A stretch of DNA of 64,000 nucleotides from Whitmania pigra. Taxonomy: Eukaryota; Annelida; Clitellata; Hirudinida; Haemopidae. Below the pieces are notes generated by a model. It did no database searches. It saw only the letters and a program-made list of their open reading frames with translations, and was not told the origin of the DNA. A program made the translations under genes and the position numbers. Below, piece after piece: positions 1 to 12,477 of the stretch. Positions within the stretch are counted from its first letter, which is position 1. Each line of letters starts with the position of its first letter. Location: the NCBI GenBank assembly GCA_021613335.1, contig JAJTWR010000084.1:1-64000 (forward strand), read 5' to 3'.

Positions 1-1124
1 ATTTATTGATGATTTACTGATGACTTGTGCAACTCCTCTGATCGTCTTGAGTACTTACTGTTCGCAGACGACACTAATGTTTTTCTGTCTGGAAATAATG
101 TAGCTGATCTCTACACTACCATGAATACTGAGCTTGAAAAGTTGGCAGAATGGTTCAGGTCAAACCTCTTGTCTCTCAACACTAAAAAAACCGTTTATAT
201 ATTTTTCCATAAAGCCAGGAAGAAATTCTCCGTGGAGGATTGTAACATTTATATTAATAATTCTGTTATATCTCGTGTCGAATCTTGTAAATTTCTTGGA
301 GTCATTATAGACCAACATCTCTCATTCAAGCAACATATTCAGTATATAACGGCAAAGATTTCTAAAAATATTGGCATAATTTATCGTTGTTATATAAACA
401 TAAAAACAGTTATTACATTGTATTATTCACTTATCTATCCATATTTAAACTATTGCAACTTAATTTGGGCTTGTAACTACTCAACTTGCTTAAAACCTTT
501 ACTTAATCTTCAGAAAAAATTTTTACGTGTTGCTCTTTGTTTGCCATATAACTCTCATACCGATCATGCATATGTAAATTTAAACATACTTAAAATTCAT
601 CAAATAAATAATTTCCATTTGGCCATTCTTATGTACAAAGTAGATCACCACATGTTGCCTCGTCTTTTCGATGGTTTGTTTACAAAAATATCCTCTTTAC
701 ATACATACTCTGTTCGCTCGTCAAACAATTATAGATCAGCTTTTGCTAAATCTGTCACTGGTTCTCGTAGTATTGTTTGCATGGGACCAAAGATTTACTC
801 TACCGTTCCATGTGGTATCACCAACCTATCTAATCTTTACACATTTAAGAAGGCATTAAAACACTTTATTATTAACTCTAAATAACCATGTTTATTAATC
901 AAAATTACTTTATTATTTATTACATTTTTTAACATTGAAACGCGACTATATTCATCAATGACAATAGGACGTCAATTTTTTTCCCTTTTGTCGTTCCTTT
1001 TTTTTTTCCTTTCGGTATTTCCAACTTGTCTTGTTTTGTGTTTACTTATTACTCCGCCTTGGAGCTCCGACAGGGATCCTCAGAGGAGTTGTTTTGTGTT
1101 TCAATAATAAAAGGAAAAAAAAAA
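1..1124 (+). mobile_element. Non-LTR retrotransposon (Jockey/CR1 group), 3' part
   Basis: The window opens inside a LINE. The coding part (to 885) is followed by an AT-rich 3' UTR and an A-rich end near 1115-1124 preceded by AATAAAA-like sequence. The 5' part lies outside the window or has been lost: just upstream of the open frame the reading is broken around positions 5-24. Clade assignment rests on the reverse transcriptase motif only. Confidence 0.8.
25..885 (+). pseudogene. LINE reverse transcriptase, C-terminal part
   Basis: This open frame of about 286 codons has no genuine start because it runs in from the left edge. Near its start it shows FADDTNVFLSG, the catalytic RT motif C, then a short block (FLGVIIDQHLSFKQHI) matching the RT thumb. 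The C-terminal half (LIYPYLNYCNLIWA, then LQKKFLRVALCLPY) is typical of the Jockey/CR1 group of non-LTR elements. Palm motifs A and B and the endonuclease are absent from the window. It ends at a TAA followed by the LINE 3' UTR. No stop interrupts the visible part, so the copy may be fairly young. Confidence 0.8.
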
Positions 1125-4100
1125 TTGTCAGGGTTGCCAGTGTTAAGTTTTTAAGCTTTTGATTTTTGGAAAAATTTGGAGCCCATCTGTGTTTCTATAT
1201 ATTTGTTTGAAATCAGGGTGTTTTTGTAGAAAATAATTTTTTTGGGTAAAAATAATATTCTCTAAGGTTATTTCGTTTGTCTCTTCAATAAAGAACTTTC
1301 ATCACTACCGACTTCCTTCTTTTCCGCCATATTTGCACGCTCTTACCACATTGAACTTTGATTTTTAAAGAATGGACGGTGACGCAGTTACCCCAGTTAG
1401 TGATCGTCAAAATAGCCCAAAATCTCACTGGCAACCATGGTCATTATCATTATCATGCCTTATAGACTTTCTTATGTGGGTCACTACTGCCTGGACGCGA
1501 GCGATTCCGGAAGCTCTCAATGGCTTCTTCAAAACTTGTACTTAATATACGAAATCTAGAGCTCATGATTTTTTGTTTTTTTTAATCAGAGATAGAAATT
1601 TTCGGGATTCTATAGCGGGTCTTTAAGCAACCATCAGTTTGGTCCGTTGTTCACGGTTATTTGCGAGCCCGCTGTCTATTTCTCCCAGCAATTAGGGATA
1701 GACACTGGTCACACTTTTAGTCGTATGCCGGGGAGCAAATGTTTAGATTTTTTAGAGATAGATTTAAATTTGTTTAGAGATGGAACCTACTAACCTATTG
1801 AAAGTATTGAAAGTGTAATTTTCTGCTTTGGTTCAACTTCTTAAAAGTATTAGCCTTAATTCCATCATTTCTCAGGGGGATAGAAAGCAGGACTGGCGCA
1901 AAAGCTTTCAGGCCTCCATCTGAGTAAATCCGGTACTGGATGCCGCGATGGTGGATAAGTTACCAAGTGCACATAATCAAAGCTAGTGAAACTTGGACGA
2001 ATGAGCTTCATTGTTACATAAATTCTTTGAGACCTTGGTATTAAGAAATATATAAATATAACTTATTTAGAGTCGTTATATTTCTAATCATCATCATCGT
2101 TAATGTCATCAGAGATTGTAGCCTTCAATGATTGTCGCAACATTAATCGCTACGGACAATGGCTTCATATGTCATGTTGGCATAGAGGCAATAAACGTTT
2201 ATAGGACTGAAGGCGAGGACAGTTCTACATAGCGGATTACATTTTATCAGACAAATTGCTATCTTTACTGATTTGTTTTATTTTCTATTTTCAGTTAGGA
2301 AAAGTTTGGAATTTTTTTAATTAAGAAAATTGAAGGATGAATATACACAAAGAGCAGTATACAATAGTGCCTAGATTTAACATTTGATATAATCTAACGC
2401 ATCAGATAAAGCTGGTAGCAAATGTAAAGTATTATTTTATTCATTGCTTAACAACTCGTGATAAAATGAAGCAGTTCTTTATTCGTTTATAAGAAATAAT
2501 TCGATTCACTTTAATCAGAGATTTAGTCACAACGTTAGCAATTGATATGATTAATGGATTTGATACCTTTTTGACAAAATTTGCTGATTGTTATATCATT
2601 AAAATTTCGAAATTTTAACGAAAAAGGCATTTTAATTAAAACGCAGCATGAACATTTTCTTTTAATTCTCCCAAGAGACTTTTAGGATGGAAATTGTTGC
2701 ATTAATTCGACCCTGTCGTGTCATGTGGATGAGTTATGACCTATCATTTCAAACGATTCCTTCAGATAACATGTAAAAGTTGATCCTCGATCTTCAATAG
2801 TTATCAGCAAATTTTGGCATTGATACTTGGACATGTTTACAATTCTGCAAGTTCTGTCATAAGGCGAATTTATTTCAATAGATGTTAAAAATATTAGGCA
2901 TGATGTATGTTATGACGTATTCTATTTCGATTTCTATCGGACGCAATAAATCTCCGTGGGCTATGTCTAAGTCCTAGGCCAGATTTACATACCTGACAAG
3001 CAAAAAAATGGAGTTTACTGATGGGGCCTCTTAATTATTAGCAGTCCGAACAGGCCTAAATCCTGGACTGGCCTAGGGGAGCTTCACAATTAGATACTAA
3101 ATTATTAATGTTATACAATTTTTATAGATATTTCATAACCCGTTTAATTTTAAAGAAATTATAATCTATAAGAATAATTTAAAGGAAATATAAAACTAAA
3201 TAAATATAATTTTTTATTGCATATTTGAAATTTTGATTATTAATCAGAAAATATTGGGAAACCATGTCGATGAATTAAACATTTCCTAAGATCCGGGGAT
3301 TTGTGGAATGAAAAGTAATTCACGTGTGGATTGATTGGATGTTATCACATCACACTCGTGAAATTAGACATTCATCATCGTCTGAGTTCGAGTCTCGACA
3401 GAACGAATTAGGATTTACAGGCACCTTCCTCAAATATCCGAACCTTCTTTATTGGGATTAGAAGGTTGATTGTAAGGTACTTAACTTGCGGTTTCTTGGA
3501 CTATTCCACGTTTTTTATTATGGTTCAACAATTACCTTTCAGATTAAATTTAACTTGCGCTTCATTCAGTTTTTTCGTTAATTCGATGCATCAAATACAC
3601 TTAACTTAAAACTCGAACAGAAATTGAAACGAGCTCTTTTAAGTCTGGATATAATTGTGCGATTCAATCTTTGAGAAGGCATCTCACCTGTAGGACTGAT
3701 TAGCTGAATAAGGAGACAAGATCACACCTCATGAGGAGGCGACATTTTAATTAAGATATTTCATTCTTATATTTCATCAGAATTATGCATCCAAAATTGT
3801 TTTTATTTAAGAAAATTATACCATTTAAGTACATTTAATTTGAACTTTCTAGTGTTGGCCGATTAAGATGGAAACAATTATTTTCTAAAGTTTAACTAAA
3901 GTTTTTCGATTTTAGATGACAACCTTTACAATCAACAAAACGCAGTATAAAAATTGCAATTTGTTGTAAAATAATTATTTAGGCCATCAATAACATTAGC
4001 GACCGATTGTCCTAACTGCATGCAGTCGACAAGATATAAAGTCCCGGACATTCCTTTGAATATTCCTTATCTCGTGTTTGATGCAAATATTTTTGTTACA

Positions 4101-4640
4101 AAATAAAACCAACTCAAGATTGTGTATTAATTCGTTGAGATTCGCAATTTTAATTGTAGTTCTGCAAAAATCTTTGACTTAGCTGCCAACACACTTATTA
4201 GGTTTTAAAATACTCATAAATTCATAAGTTAAATAATTACATTTAGTGTAAAATACACAAGGTTCGAGACAGTTAAAGATGCTTATGTCAATGCCTGTGT
4301 TGATATTTTTGTTCATGTCTTGTTCAGGTGAGAAGGTTTACCTGTTGATCCACCTTGATTGATCGCCTAGTCAATTAATATTTGATTTTTATCGCGTAAC
4401 AAAGGTTTCACGAACAAAGAGTTGGTTAAAGCTTAAAATGTATAATAATAGATAATAAAAACCAGTTTGCCCGTTAAAATTCGATAAAAGTTTAGAAAGT
4501 TCATATATAAAACCATCACACAATTTCGTCACATTATTCATTTTTGTATTAAATAAATTATATTTTTCTTAACTGAATTAAATTAATATCAAATTATTGA
4601 AATGAAATTAGATTCAAACTTAAACATAATTTCTATTAAA
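1125..4640. other. Non-coding, AT-rich stretch
   Basis: I see no supported gene. A segment near 1470-1560 resembles the interior of the MITE at 8948-9456 (shared words around GTCACTACT and CAATGGCTTCTTCA), so it is probably a decayed relative. Around 2970-3075 there is a small inverted pair of CCTAGGCCAG and CTGGCCTAGG. A possible SINE at 3315-3480 is listed separately. The rest is simple AT-rich sequence. Confidence 0.6.
3315..3480 (+). repeat. Possible tRNA-derived SINE
   Basis: The sequence GAGTTCGAGTCTC near 3390 closely fits an RNA polymerase III B box (consensus GGTTCGANTCC). About 60 bases upstream, TGGATTGATTGGATG is a poor A box with about three mismatches. The layout resembles the head of a tRNA-related SINE. 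No target duplication or second copy was seen in the window, so this is tentative. Confidence 0.35.
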
Positions 4641-4643
4641 AAT

Positions 4644-4979
4644 TGATAATAATAATAATAATAATGACGATGAAAATAATAATATTAATAAATCTATTAA
4701 AATTGATAAAATAAATTAGGTCGAATAAATGCGAATTTGTTAACACAAGCGCAAAATAATATACTTATAAATTTTGAAACATGTGTGCCATTAATCGAAA
4801 TAAGGATTCCTTGAATTAATGTTTTCCAACTGTTGGTGCGCATTAATGAAACAATTTTATATCTGAATATTCAATCGTTTGAGTTCGTGCAGTTTTGAAA
4901 ACACCAAACTGTAATAATATTATTAACATTAGTAATGTTGATGATGATGATGATGATGATGATGATAATATTAATAATA

Positions 4980-5023
<44 letters not shown>

Positions 5024-5033
5024 TAATAATAAT

Positions 5034-5106
<73 letters not shown>
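4644..5106. repeat. Microsatellite cluster (AAT)n with a (GAT)n block
   Basis: Runs of AAT/TAA at about 4645-4690 and 4968-5106 flank a short (GATGAT)n tract near 4937-4966. AT-type trinucleotide repeats recur at 20.4-20.7 and 23.8-23.9 kb. Confidence 0.9.
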
Positions 5107-5108
<2 letters not shown>

Positions 5109-5888
5109 TGCTTCATTTTGATCAATAATATTACGTTATTTTGTTAAAGCGAAGACTCGTCGACCAAGATTGCTTTACAATTTGTTATTAAAAATTTTGT
5201 ATTTGACACAACAATGAATTGCTAGAAAAGTTACTTATGTAATTGATCCGTTCTTACTAACCGGCTCTCTGAAGTTTCCCGAATTCTAGCTTAGTTTCTT
5301 AGTTGAATTCTAGTTTTTGACCCTATTTTAACGGAATGTGTTATTTATGAATATATGGTTTAATGTGTTTAATATGTGTTCAAATATTTGTATATCTTAT
5401 AACTATGTCCAAATTGCGAGTTCAGCAACTGTGTTCATACCGCAGCTTAAGTGTTTTGAAACAACGTGCTTAAAAAGTTTAGGCCAAGTTAGAGAAAGTT
5501 CTCTGTGTTCTCTGGGACTTCGTTTTGCGGACTGCTTAAGTTTTTATCAAAGACTGAGCACAAATATTTTTATTTATTAGATATCATTTAATATCTTCAT
5601 TTAAAACTATTCAGGCTAAATTACATTAGTAAACTATGTATATATAATTTTATTAGGGCTGCATATTAAAATGCCTTAACGGGCGATTAATGTGTTAATT
5701 TCCAAACAGAAGCAAATAAAGGTCTTGTAGGACTTTCCCATTAATGCACAACTTTTCGGGAGGCTCGTTTTTTCGATTACAGTGCCCACATCTCTTAGTC
5801 ATTTGTGTTTGCAACTGCATTGTTCTTTTCTGTTGAGTAAATGAATGTTGCTTCTCATAACATAACGTAATTTATAGTGAAAAAATAG
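5107..5888. other. No gene seen
   Basis: A single open frame at 5338-5580 (80 codons) has no recognisable domain, no homologous copy in the window and no supporting signals. I treat it as chance. The remainder is AT-rich spacer. Confidence 0.5.
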
Positions 5889-6361
5889 GTCCAAGGACAG
5901 ACCCCTGCGGGACTCCTGATGAGACATTTTCAGTAACTGGGATCAGATGAAGTTTCACTAAGTTGACTTCTGTTTCTTAAATAAGATCTGAACCAGTCCA
6001 ATGCCGTCCGGCGTATGGCAAATGTTCGATCGAGCCCCTCAATGAGGATGTTGTGATCCACTGTGTCAAATGCGGCAGACATTTCGAAGAGGAGAAGAAT
6101 CGCCACGTTGCCTCTGTCAACTGCCATCCGAATATCAAAGACCACTTTCAACACCGCTGTTTCAGTTGAGTGATGCTGGCGGTAGGCCGACTGAGTTGGT
6201 AGAAGGAGTGCAACTTCTCCAGATGTCAGAGATTTATCGAATAATGAGACGAGGAAAGGGGCAATTAATTCCGATAGCTCCTTTAGCCAGGTTGGGATGG
6301 GGTTCATCTTGCTTTGTTTATTTGGGAAAGACTTGATTAGTCGAGATACCTCTCCATGCAA
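5889..6361 (-). pseudogene. LINE reverse transcriptase fragment (CR1/Jockey-like)
   Basis: On the minus strand the frame reads SAYRQHHSTETAVLKV, the RT block before motif A, then FEMSAAFDTVDHNIL, motif A (normally F-D-S-A-F-D). DWFRSYLRNR follows. After a frame change near 5940 the sequence GVPQGSVLGP (motif B) is readable to 5889. The palm is therefore present but frameshifted, and motif C and the rest are missing. Motif A has changed and there is no endonuclease. This is an old internal fragment. Confidence 0.8.
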
Positions 6362-6569
6362 CGTCTGTGATAAACATGATAACTCTGAACCCTGCTGACG
6401 TTTACGGAAGAGTAACCTTAATTGTGCGTGGCTTCGCTTCCAAAAGGGCAGTGTTTGTTTAAAATATTTAGATAGTGGACCGATAATAAGTTAAGCGTGT
6501 CGTGATGTTGACAATTATGAACCATCATTCTGGAAACTGGCAAATATTTTATGTTAGTGAATCGAGCGC

Positions 6570-6887
6570 CTAAACCTGGCTGTTATGAATACAATAGAAA
6601 TTGGCTTTGCTGTAAAAAATCGGCGGAGGTTGCGATATTATAGCTTTGTTTGGCTTAACTGCAAATCGGCTGGCGGCTTCCGGCTCGGCTCGGTGGCTCC
6701 CAGGTCTAATTGCAACCCTGAGATGATTTCGCGCGAGTCTTTTTTCGGCCTGATCTGGGGTTTCTACGGCACCTGCCGCAATTCTTATTCGATTTTGTTT
6801 TCTTCGTGCTTCAGCATTGTCAGAGGTTTTAGAATCTGGACTTTTTTCTCGTCGATTTTCGGTAAAATATCCTTGAATTTTGTGCAT
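6570..6887 (-). pseudogene. Possible Helitron-type basic-repeat fragment
   Basis: The minus-strand frame contains NAEARRKQNRIRIAAG followed by ETPDQAEKRLARNHLRVA. Such arginine-rich repeats of the form 'A-E-T-P-x-Q-A-E-x-R' are common near the N terminus of Helitron proteins, and the Helitron at 9974-12459 has a comparable segment (RDRAAAFRASETAEL). There are no other Helitron signals here, so it would be an isolated fragment. The assignment rests on this one motif. Confidence 0.3.
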
Positions 6888-6929
6888 TTTGATTAAACTA
6901 TTAGTTCCAGATATGATTTACTTTACAAC

Positions 6930-7945
6930 GGCGATGACTATAACCACACTCCAGCACAAACAGTATAAAATGAAATTAAATCACCTCTATAAGATTCCAT
7001 TTCGCCATCACAGAGAAATATTAACAAAAAAGTAGCGCTATTACAGCTTTTTCCAAGGGGGTGTTTATACCTGGATATCCCGAGACTGGTCGGAAGAACA
7101 GCAGCTCTGACTTTTATATATTGTAAGTATTCACTTGGAGCATCCTGACTAAAGTCCATATCCATCGACCGACTCATACAAACTTTTTTTGTTTAGTTGG
7201 ACCGAGCAGTTGCGATAAGCCTCTAAAATGTATCTCTGCATGAATGGTGGAGCTCCGAGTGTCTACTCTAACAATTGATCGATGCAAAACCGTATCATGT
7301 TATTTGCTCACATCGATGAAGGTGAGATTCAGCCTTAGCTTCTGCTCCCCCTTTTTCTTTATGATTGCTTTAACGAGCCATATATTGTCATTGCCATCGC
7401 ATTGCCTGAAAGCCTTATGACGATTTGCAAGAGGCCAGTGAGTGAGCATTCTTCTGCTCAGCACACGGTGGAATAACCTCTCTTATTGCTCCAACAGTGA
7501 TTGGCCTGAAATCGCCTGGATTGAGTGTCCCTCGTTTTTTTGGAATACAGTTGACAATTCTCTTTTTTATCTGCGAGACATTCACTGAACAGCTAGAGTA
7601 TCTGGGTGGCCATGTTTTCTGGAGCTATTTTGTTCAGGTCAAATTTTTTTATTCCTTCACACTCAGGAGTAGAATCTTTCAAATTTTTGCGGCCAGAATG
7701 ATTTCGTCCGCAGTGACCGGAACATCCATTCCTTCAAAAGCATCGATGGCTCTCTCCAATGGCCTGCAATCACTTTTTCACTTCTGGATAAAGACTTTCT
7801 CTCAATACTCAATTACTCTTTCATCAGCAGGAAGCACAGAATCTTTCCCGTGATCTCCATTCAATACAAACTGGACTCTCAAACTTGGACTTTTTCTGAA
7901 CATTTGTTGAACTTGAGCATACTGTTGTCTTTGCAGCTCCTTTTT
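6930..7945 (-). pseudogene. Second, decayed copy of the R2-type LINE
   Basis: This minus-strand stretch matches the better copy at 20.9-23.7 kb in pieces. PSEYLQYIKVRAAVLPTSLG (about 7070-7135) matches PSEYIQCIKVRAAVLPTNLR there. A block at 7190-7480 matches the motif A region, and 7490-7940 matches the part before the palm. The middle of the RT between about 7180 and 7190 has been deleted, and the frame is broken throughout. It ends at a (TTG)n tract near 7942-7965. It shows that the family has more than one copy outside any visible rDNA. Confidence 0.8.
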
Positions 7946-7965
7946 TGTTGTTGTTGTTGTTTTTT

Positions 7966-8947
7966 TACGATAATCCTAAACTTCTAGAGAAGTACTTGAA
8001 ATGACATAGTTGGACAAGTGATTTGTCAATTAACATGTCACAATTCATTCTAATACGACAATTGTCAATTAACTTGTCACAATTCATTTCAATATGGAAT
8101 AGTTTGCATATGAAATTTGAGAATCTGAGACACAAGTTAAGGTAAGCTCCTTGTAGCTTTTGTAGCCGCAAGAAGATATATAACTATGACAGTTTGAACT
8201 CCGTAATATACCGGACACTATATAAAATCATATAAAAAGACTTCAATGCCTTTTAAATTTTATTAATATAAATCAAATAAAAAATAGCTTCATCAGCTTT
8301 TCAATACTAAAACTAGAAAAGAACATAAATGTTCATCTTGATTACACTTGTATATGCATGTCCATATCATTAATTATTTACCAATGTACCGAAATCATTC
8401 ATCATGTGAAGGGTCATTGTTTCAATGAAGGCAACAGTCTACAGAAATTATATAAGTTTTAGAAAATTAAAAAAAGTCTAATTTTATTAAAGTAGGGTAG
8501 CCTTGCGAGCATTTTTCTTGGCAACACTGCAATATATATGTTTTGCAATGTTAGACAATACTGAGCTTAGTCAAGCTGTTTAGGCGATCCTATTCCATGA
8601 TGAATTTGAGGTAATGTTGATGAGCTTGACCTGGCTAAAACACCTTTCTGCTGATAATACTACGACTGATGCTTTAAGGAACATACTCAAACTGACATTG
8701 AAGTTGGGAAATATACTTTCTAATCCGTACTCTGTCAAAGCATTTAATATTACCAATGCGCCCAACTGTTTTCTACCGAAATAGACCCACATAGAAAATC
8801 TAGATTTGAAAAAATTAAGTGGGCCTCCCTGGAAGAGCAACTTGCCCTCCTTGGCTATACTGAAAATCAATAGCAAACCAGTTTAAAAAGATTACTTGTA
8901 ACTATCTAGCAGCGACTAGCAGTTTCATACTAACCCACCTTGAACAG
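7966..8947. other. No gene seen
   Basis: AT-rich spacer. The short open frames at 7965-8171 and 8580-8876 (minus strand) have no recognisable motif. A pair of imperfect direct repeats sits at about 8020-8090, sharing a phrase like TTGTCAATTAAC(T/A)TGTCACAATTC. Confidence 0.5.
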
Positions 8948-9456
8948 GGATACTCAGAGGAGTTTCCCAGTCTTCAAACGTCTCGGCGCTTTGAATATCC
9001 TGACGTCTTCGAGAGAATCCGGATGTCGGTTTTTATCCTTTTAGACCCTTGTGGCCTTTTTATACCGGTCACTACTAGCTGGGTTGAAGCAAAAGTTTTC
9101 AATGGCTTCTTCATGTTCGGAAATCATTATTCTACAACTAGAGACTAGTTTGCATATTTAGCAAAATGTTTAAGTACACATTCAAAGACTACCAGATTTA
9201 GGAGTCTATCCTTTCAGCACCAAAACAACAATAAAAAATTCATGAATGATTGCCCATTTCAATGTTGAGCTTTAATGTTCATGGGCACCTTAAAACCAAG
9301 TAGGCGCGCCTCATGGGACCTGATAAAGAATAATCCGGTAGTTTAAAACCGACAACCTGCTTATTATAGGACGCGGTCCCATTCCCACTACGAAAACTTC
9401 AGGAGAATCACAGGGTCGAAAAGTTTGAAAACGGGAAAGACTCCTCTGAAGTATCC
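8948..9456. mobile_element. MITE-like non-autonomous DNA element
   Basis: The left end reads GGATACTCAGAGGAGTTTCC and the right end is its imperfect inverse (reading inward GGATACTTCAGAGGAGTC), continuing into a related CAGTCTTCAAAC / CGTTTTCAAAC block, so terminal inverted repeats are about 35-40 bp. No transposase frame lies between them. No clear target duplication was found. A diverged relative of the interior lies near 1470-1560. Confidence 0.55.
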
Positions 9457-10302
9457 AGTCGGTGAGCTCCGAGGAAGAGTATCAAAAATCTACAAGAGAT
9501 GGGAATGGACTAGGTACAGACAGAAGTCATGGAGAAGACGAATATATGTTTTACATTCAGTGTGTGTGTCAGACCGTATTTCATACGATAAAAGTTTTAA
9601 TTAAGGCGTAAGGATGCCTAAATGTAATAATCATTTTTTTTTTAGTAACTTAAGATTATTTTTTGTTTCTCTTAAATTTGCTACCGATTTAGTGAATAAC
9701 GAGTAATATCAGAGATAACATTCAGCAGGCAGCACATTATTCAAAGAATGGAATGTTCATTTGTCAAATTTAAAAATGCAAATTTAAAGTATTCATCTGT
9801 TTAGAAGGAAGTTAGGTAGGTGTTTGAAAGATTGGCTGTTTTGTTTGCCAGCTTGTTGGATTTTTAATGGACTGTTACGTCTCCTTGTTCTCAACAATAA
9901 TTTTACTCAGAATTACGATATTATTATCATGTAATAATATTAGTTTGATATAAATGCTTTTGAAATAATTTAATCTATATATATATAACAAGGATCTTGT
10001 ATGTACATTTCTTATACAAATCTTTAATTCTGATCCAGTTTGATTGAAATTTGAGGTGACCCGTCAAAACAGTCCCGTAAATGTATTTAAAAAAATTTTG
10101 TGAGTTGAATACATTAACCGATAACTGGTTCCAAATTTAATTCGAAATTGGTGTTTTGAAGATTTATCGTCTAAAATATTATTAGGATTCCGGCTACTTC
10201 CTCACTTTACTTGGACATTTCAAGTTTTAATATAAATTATCTTCACCTTATCATCACGTCATGTGGACATTTAACAAATCCACAAAAAACCAATTCTACC
10301 GC

Positions 10303-10406
10303 TATTTTGACGGGGCTATTTTGTCACCGGGCTATATTGACAGGGCTGTTTTGTCGGGGCTGTTTTGACGGGGATATTTTGTCGCCGGGCTGACATTATG
10401 ACGGGG
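10303..10406 (+). repeat. Degenerate tandem repeat inside the Helitron
   Basis: About five to six units of a 17-20-base motif like TTTTGACGGGGCTATTTTGTC follow one another, alternating GACGGGG and GTCNCCGGGC. The same motif recurs near 50890-50930, beside an inverted copy of the Helitron 5' region, so it belongs to this element family. Confidence 0.75.
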
Positions 10407-10881
10407 TGCCGAAACTTGAAACACTTGAGCAGGTTGACAAGGGGATCAGTTTAGTTTACTTTGCAAAACAGTCGATACATTATTTTGCGTTTTAGAGCCA
10501 AAAACCTTTTCTGGACATATGCCGGTTCATGTAGTAAGTTTTTAATTTATATTGGTTTATAATTTAGAATTGTAGATTTTTAAATTGCATTAAAGCTATA
10601 AAAATTTAAATTACAATATTCAGAATCTTTTTGCTGACAAACCTCACACAAATTTATGTTAACAAGATTGCCATCAAAAGCTTTTATCGCTTCGCTTCTT
10701 TAAGAAAAGACAGTGCGAGGGAATTTGCGAGATTTTTTTAATTGGTCACGTATAAATTCGCGTGCCAGCTAACCGGCCGGTAAGATTGCAATCCCGTCAT
10801 GCAAACCGTTGGAACTTCTCTAGCTTTTCTACGGGTATAATCATTTAAATTTTTTATTTTCTGTCACAGATTACTGTTACA

Positions 10882-12350
10882 ATGCCTCCAAAGAAACGTA
10901 AGGCAATTGGCCAAGTGACAGAGTAAAATAATGAAACTTCAACGATACTCAAGAGGATCAGAATACTAGAATTGCAAAGCTTCGCGACAGGGCTGCTGCA
11001 TTCAGAGCTTCTGAGACAGCAGAGCTGCGTGAGTCCTGACTACGGAACAACAGAGGTAGAGCTACTACATCTGGAGCCTCTGAGATATTACAACAACGCA
11101 CCAAATTGTATGAATTATTGGCATAGTATAAACTAATTGATTAGCAGAACAACAAGGCGTTATCATTTTCCTTGATGCTTTTGGAGGCACAGGAAAAACA
11201 TTTTTAACCAATTTAATTCTGGCTGAAATCAGGGCTAAGGATAAAATTGATGTTTCCATTGCCTCTTCAGGAATTGCGGCAATGGAAGAGGGAAGGACAG
11301 CCCATTATGCACTTAACTAACACATTCTGCCATCGGCAGACAAGAAAGTCCTGCTTGCAACATAAGCAAATCAAGTCCTCAGAACATGTAAATTAATTGT
11401 TTGGGACGAATGCACCACGGCGCTCAAGTAGGTTAACGAAGCCCTTGACATTACTCTTAGAGATTTGAAGGTAAATAACATCTTGATGGGAGGAACTCTG
11501 TTACTCCTGTGGAGATTTTCGTCAAACTCTACCTGTCGTATCAAAGCCAACCCCAGCCGATGAAATTCATGCATGTTTAAAGCATTCCTTTTTGTGGAGA
11601 CATGTACAAAAGATTACTTTAAAGCAAAACATGAAAGTGCATCTTGGAGATGATGGTGCTCAACATTTTCAAACAAACTACTGGATATTGGAGAGGGTAG
11701 ATTAAATGTCAATTCTTCAGGAAATATTCAACTCTCATCAAATTTTTGTAACCTAGTTTCTACAGTAGCAGAATTAATTGATGCAGTTTATCCAACGGTT
11801 TCCACAAACTATGGACACTCAAACTGGTTGCGAGGAAGGGCATTCTTGCTGCCAAAAGTGTTCATGAAATCAACAATAAAATGCTATCAATGTTACCAGG
11901 TCCAGTCACTGAATCCAAGTCAATAGATACCGTTGTAGATGAGGATGAGGTTGTCAATTTCATACAAGAGTTCTTAAACTCACTGGACCCAGCTGGTTTG
12001 CCACCACACCGTCTTTTACTAAAACTGGGATCTCCAATTATTCTACTACGTAACGTTGACCCTCCAAAACTTTGAAATGGTACTAGGCGTTGTGTTGGGC
12101 AATGCAATTGAAGCAATTATCTTAACAGGAAAAGGAGGAGTATTAACAGTTTTTATTCCACTGATACCCCTCACTCCTTTTAACTTCAAAAGATTGCAAT
12201 TTTCAGTGAGACTTGCATTCTCGATAACTATAATATAAACAAGTCGCAGGGGCAATCTGTTTTTCCCATGGACAACTTTATGTAAACTCAAGGTTGGGTT
12301 CACCCAACAATTTATTTATTCTTGCTCCAGGGGTCAAACTAAAAGTGTTG
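10882..12350 (+). pseudogene. Degenerate Helitron helicase (Pif1-like)
   Basis: Starting at an ATG (MPPKKRKAIGQ) the sequence passes an arginine-rich segment and then, with several frame changes, a Pif1-type superfamily 1B helicase. The Walker A block reads FLDAFGGTGKTFLTN (about 11170-11215). SIASSGIAAMEEGRTAHYAL follows, then a Walker B-like LIVWDECT (about 11395) and GDFRQTLPVV. The C-terminal part includes INNKMLSMLPGP and ILTGKG. The family normally drives rolling-circle transposition together with an N-terminal Rep nuclease. The Rep part is absent here, probably by internal deletion. At least five stops or frameshifts show the gene is dead. Confidence 0.85.
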
Positions 12351-12433
12351 TTTACAGCCAAGTATTGTGTTAATTCATATTAATGAAAATATTTTATACT
12401 ATACATGAAGTTTATTCAATTGCAAATCTATTA

Positions 12434-12459
12434 CCGGGCAAAGCCGGGGAAACAGCTAG
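12434..12459 (+). other. Helitron 3' terminal hairpin and CTAG end
   Basis: An ACCGGGC / GCCGGGG stem with an AAA loop lies about 8 bases before CTAG at 12456-12459. In Helitrons this hairpin marks the end of transposition. Confidence 0.85.
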
Positions 12460-12477
12460 TAATATAATAATAATATG

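Larger units (their letters stand above)
9974..12459 (+). mobile_element. Helitron with both termini
   Basis: The left end starts TCTATATATATATAACAAGG, the usual Helitron 5' TC end, with A before it. The right end carries a GC-rich hairpin (ACCGGGCAAAGCCGGGG) and finishes CAGCTAG, followed by T. That is the standard 3' hairpin plus CTRR end inserted between A and T. The interior holds a degenerate helicase but no visible replication-initiator (HUH) domain. The 5' region carries GACGGGG tandem repeats. Stops and frameshifts make this copy non-autonomous. Confidence 0.88.

Noticed and set aside
2960..3080. Inverted CCTAGGCCAG pair as a transposon
   Set aside because: Arms are about 10 bp and there is no target duplication or second copy, so it is too weak to call.
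5338..5580. 80-codon open frame
   Set aside because: No domain, no paralog, no splice or promoter support, AT-rich context.
7497..7853. 118-codon plus-strand open frame
   Set aside because: It is the antisense shadow of the decayed R2-type LINE on the minus strand.
10303..10406. Tandem GACGGGG units as a regulatory operator array or CRISPR
   Set aside because: They lie within a Helitron 5' region and recur with another Helitron piece, so they are element sequence.
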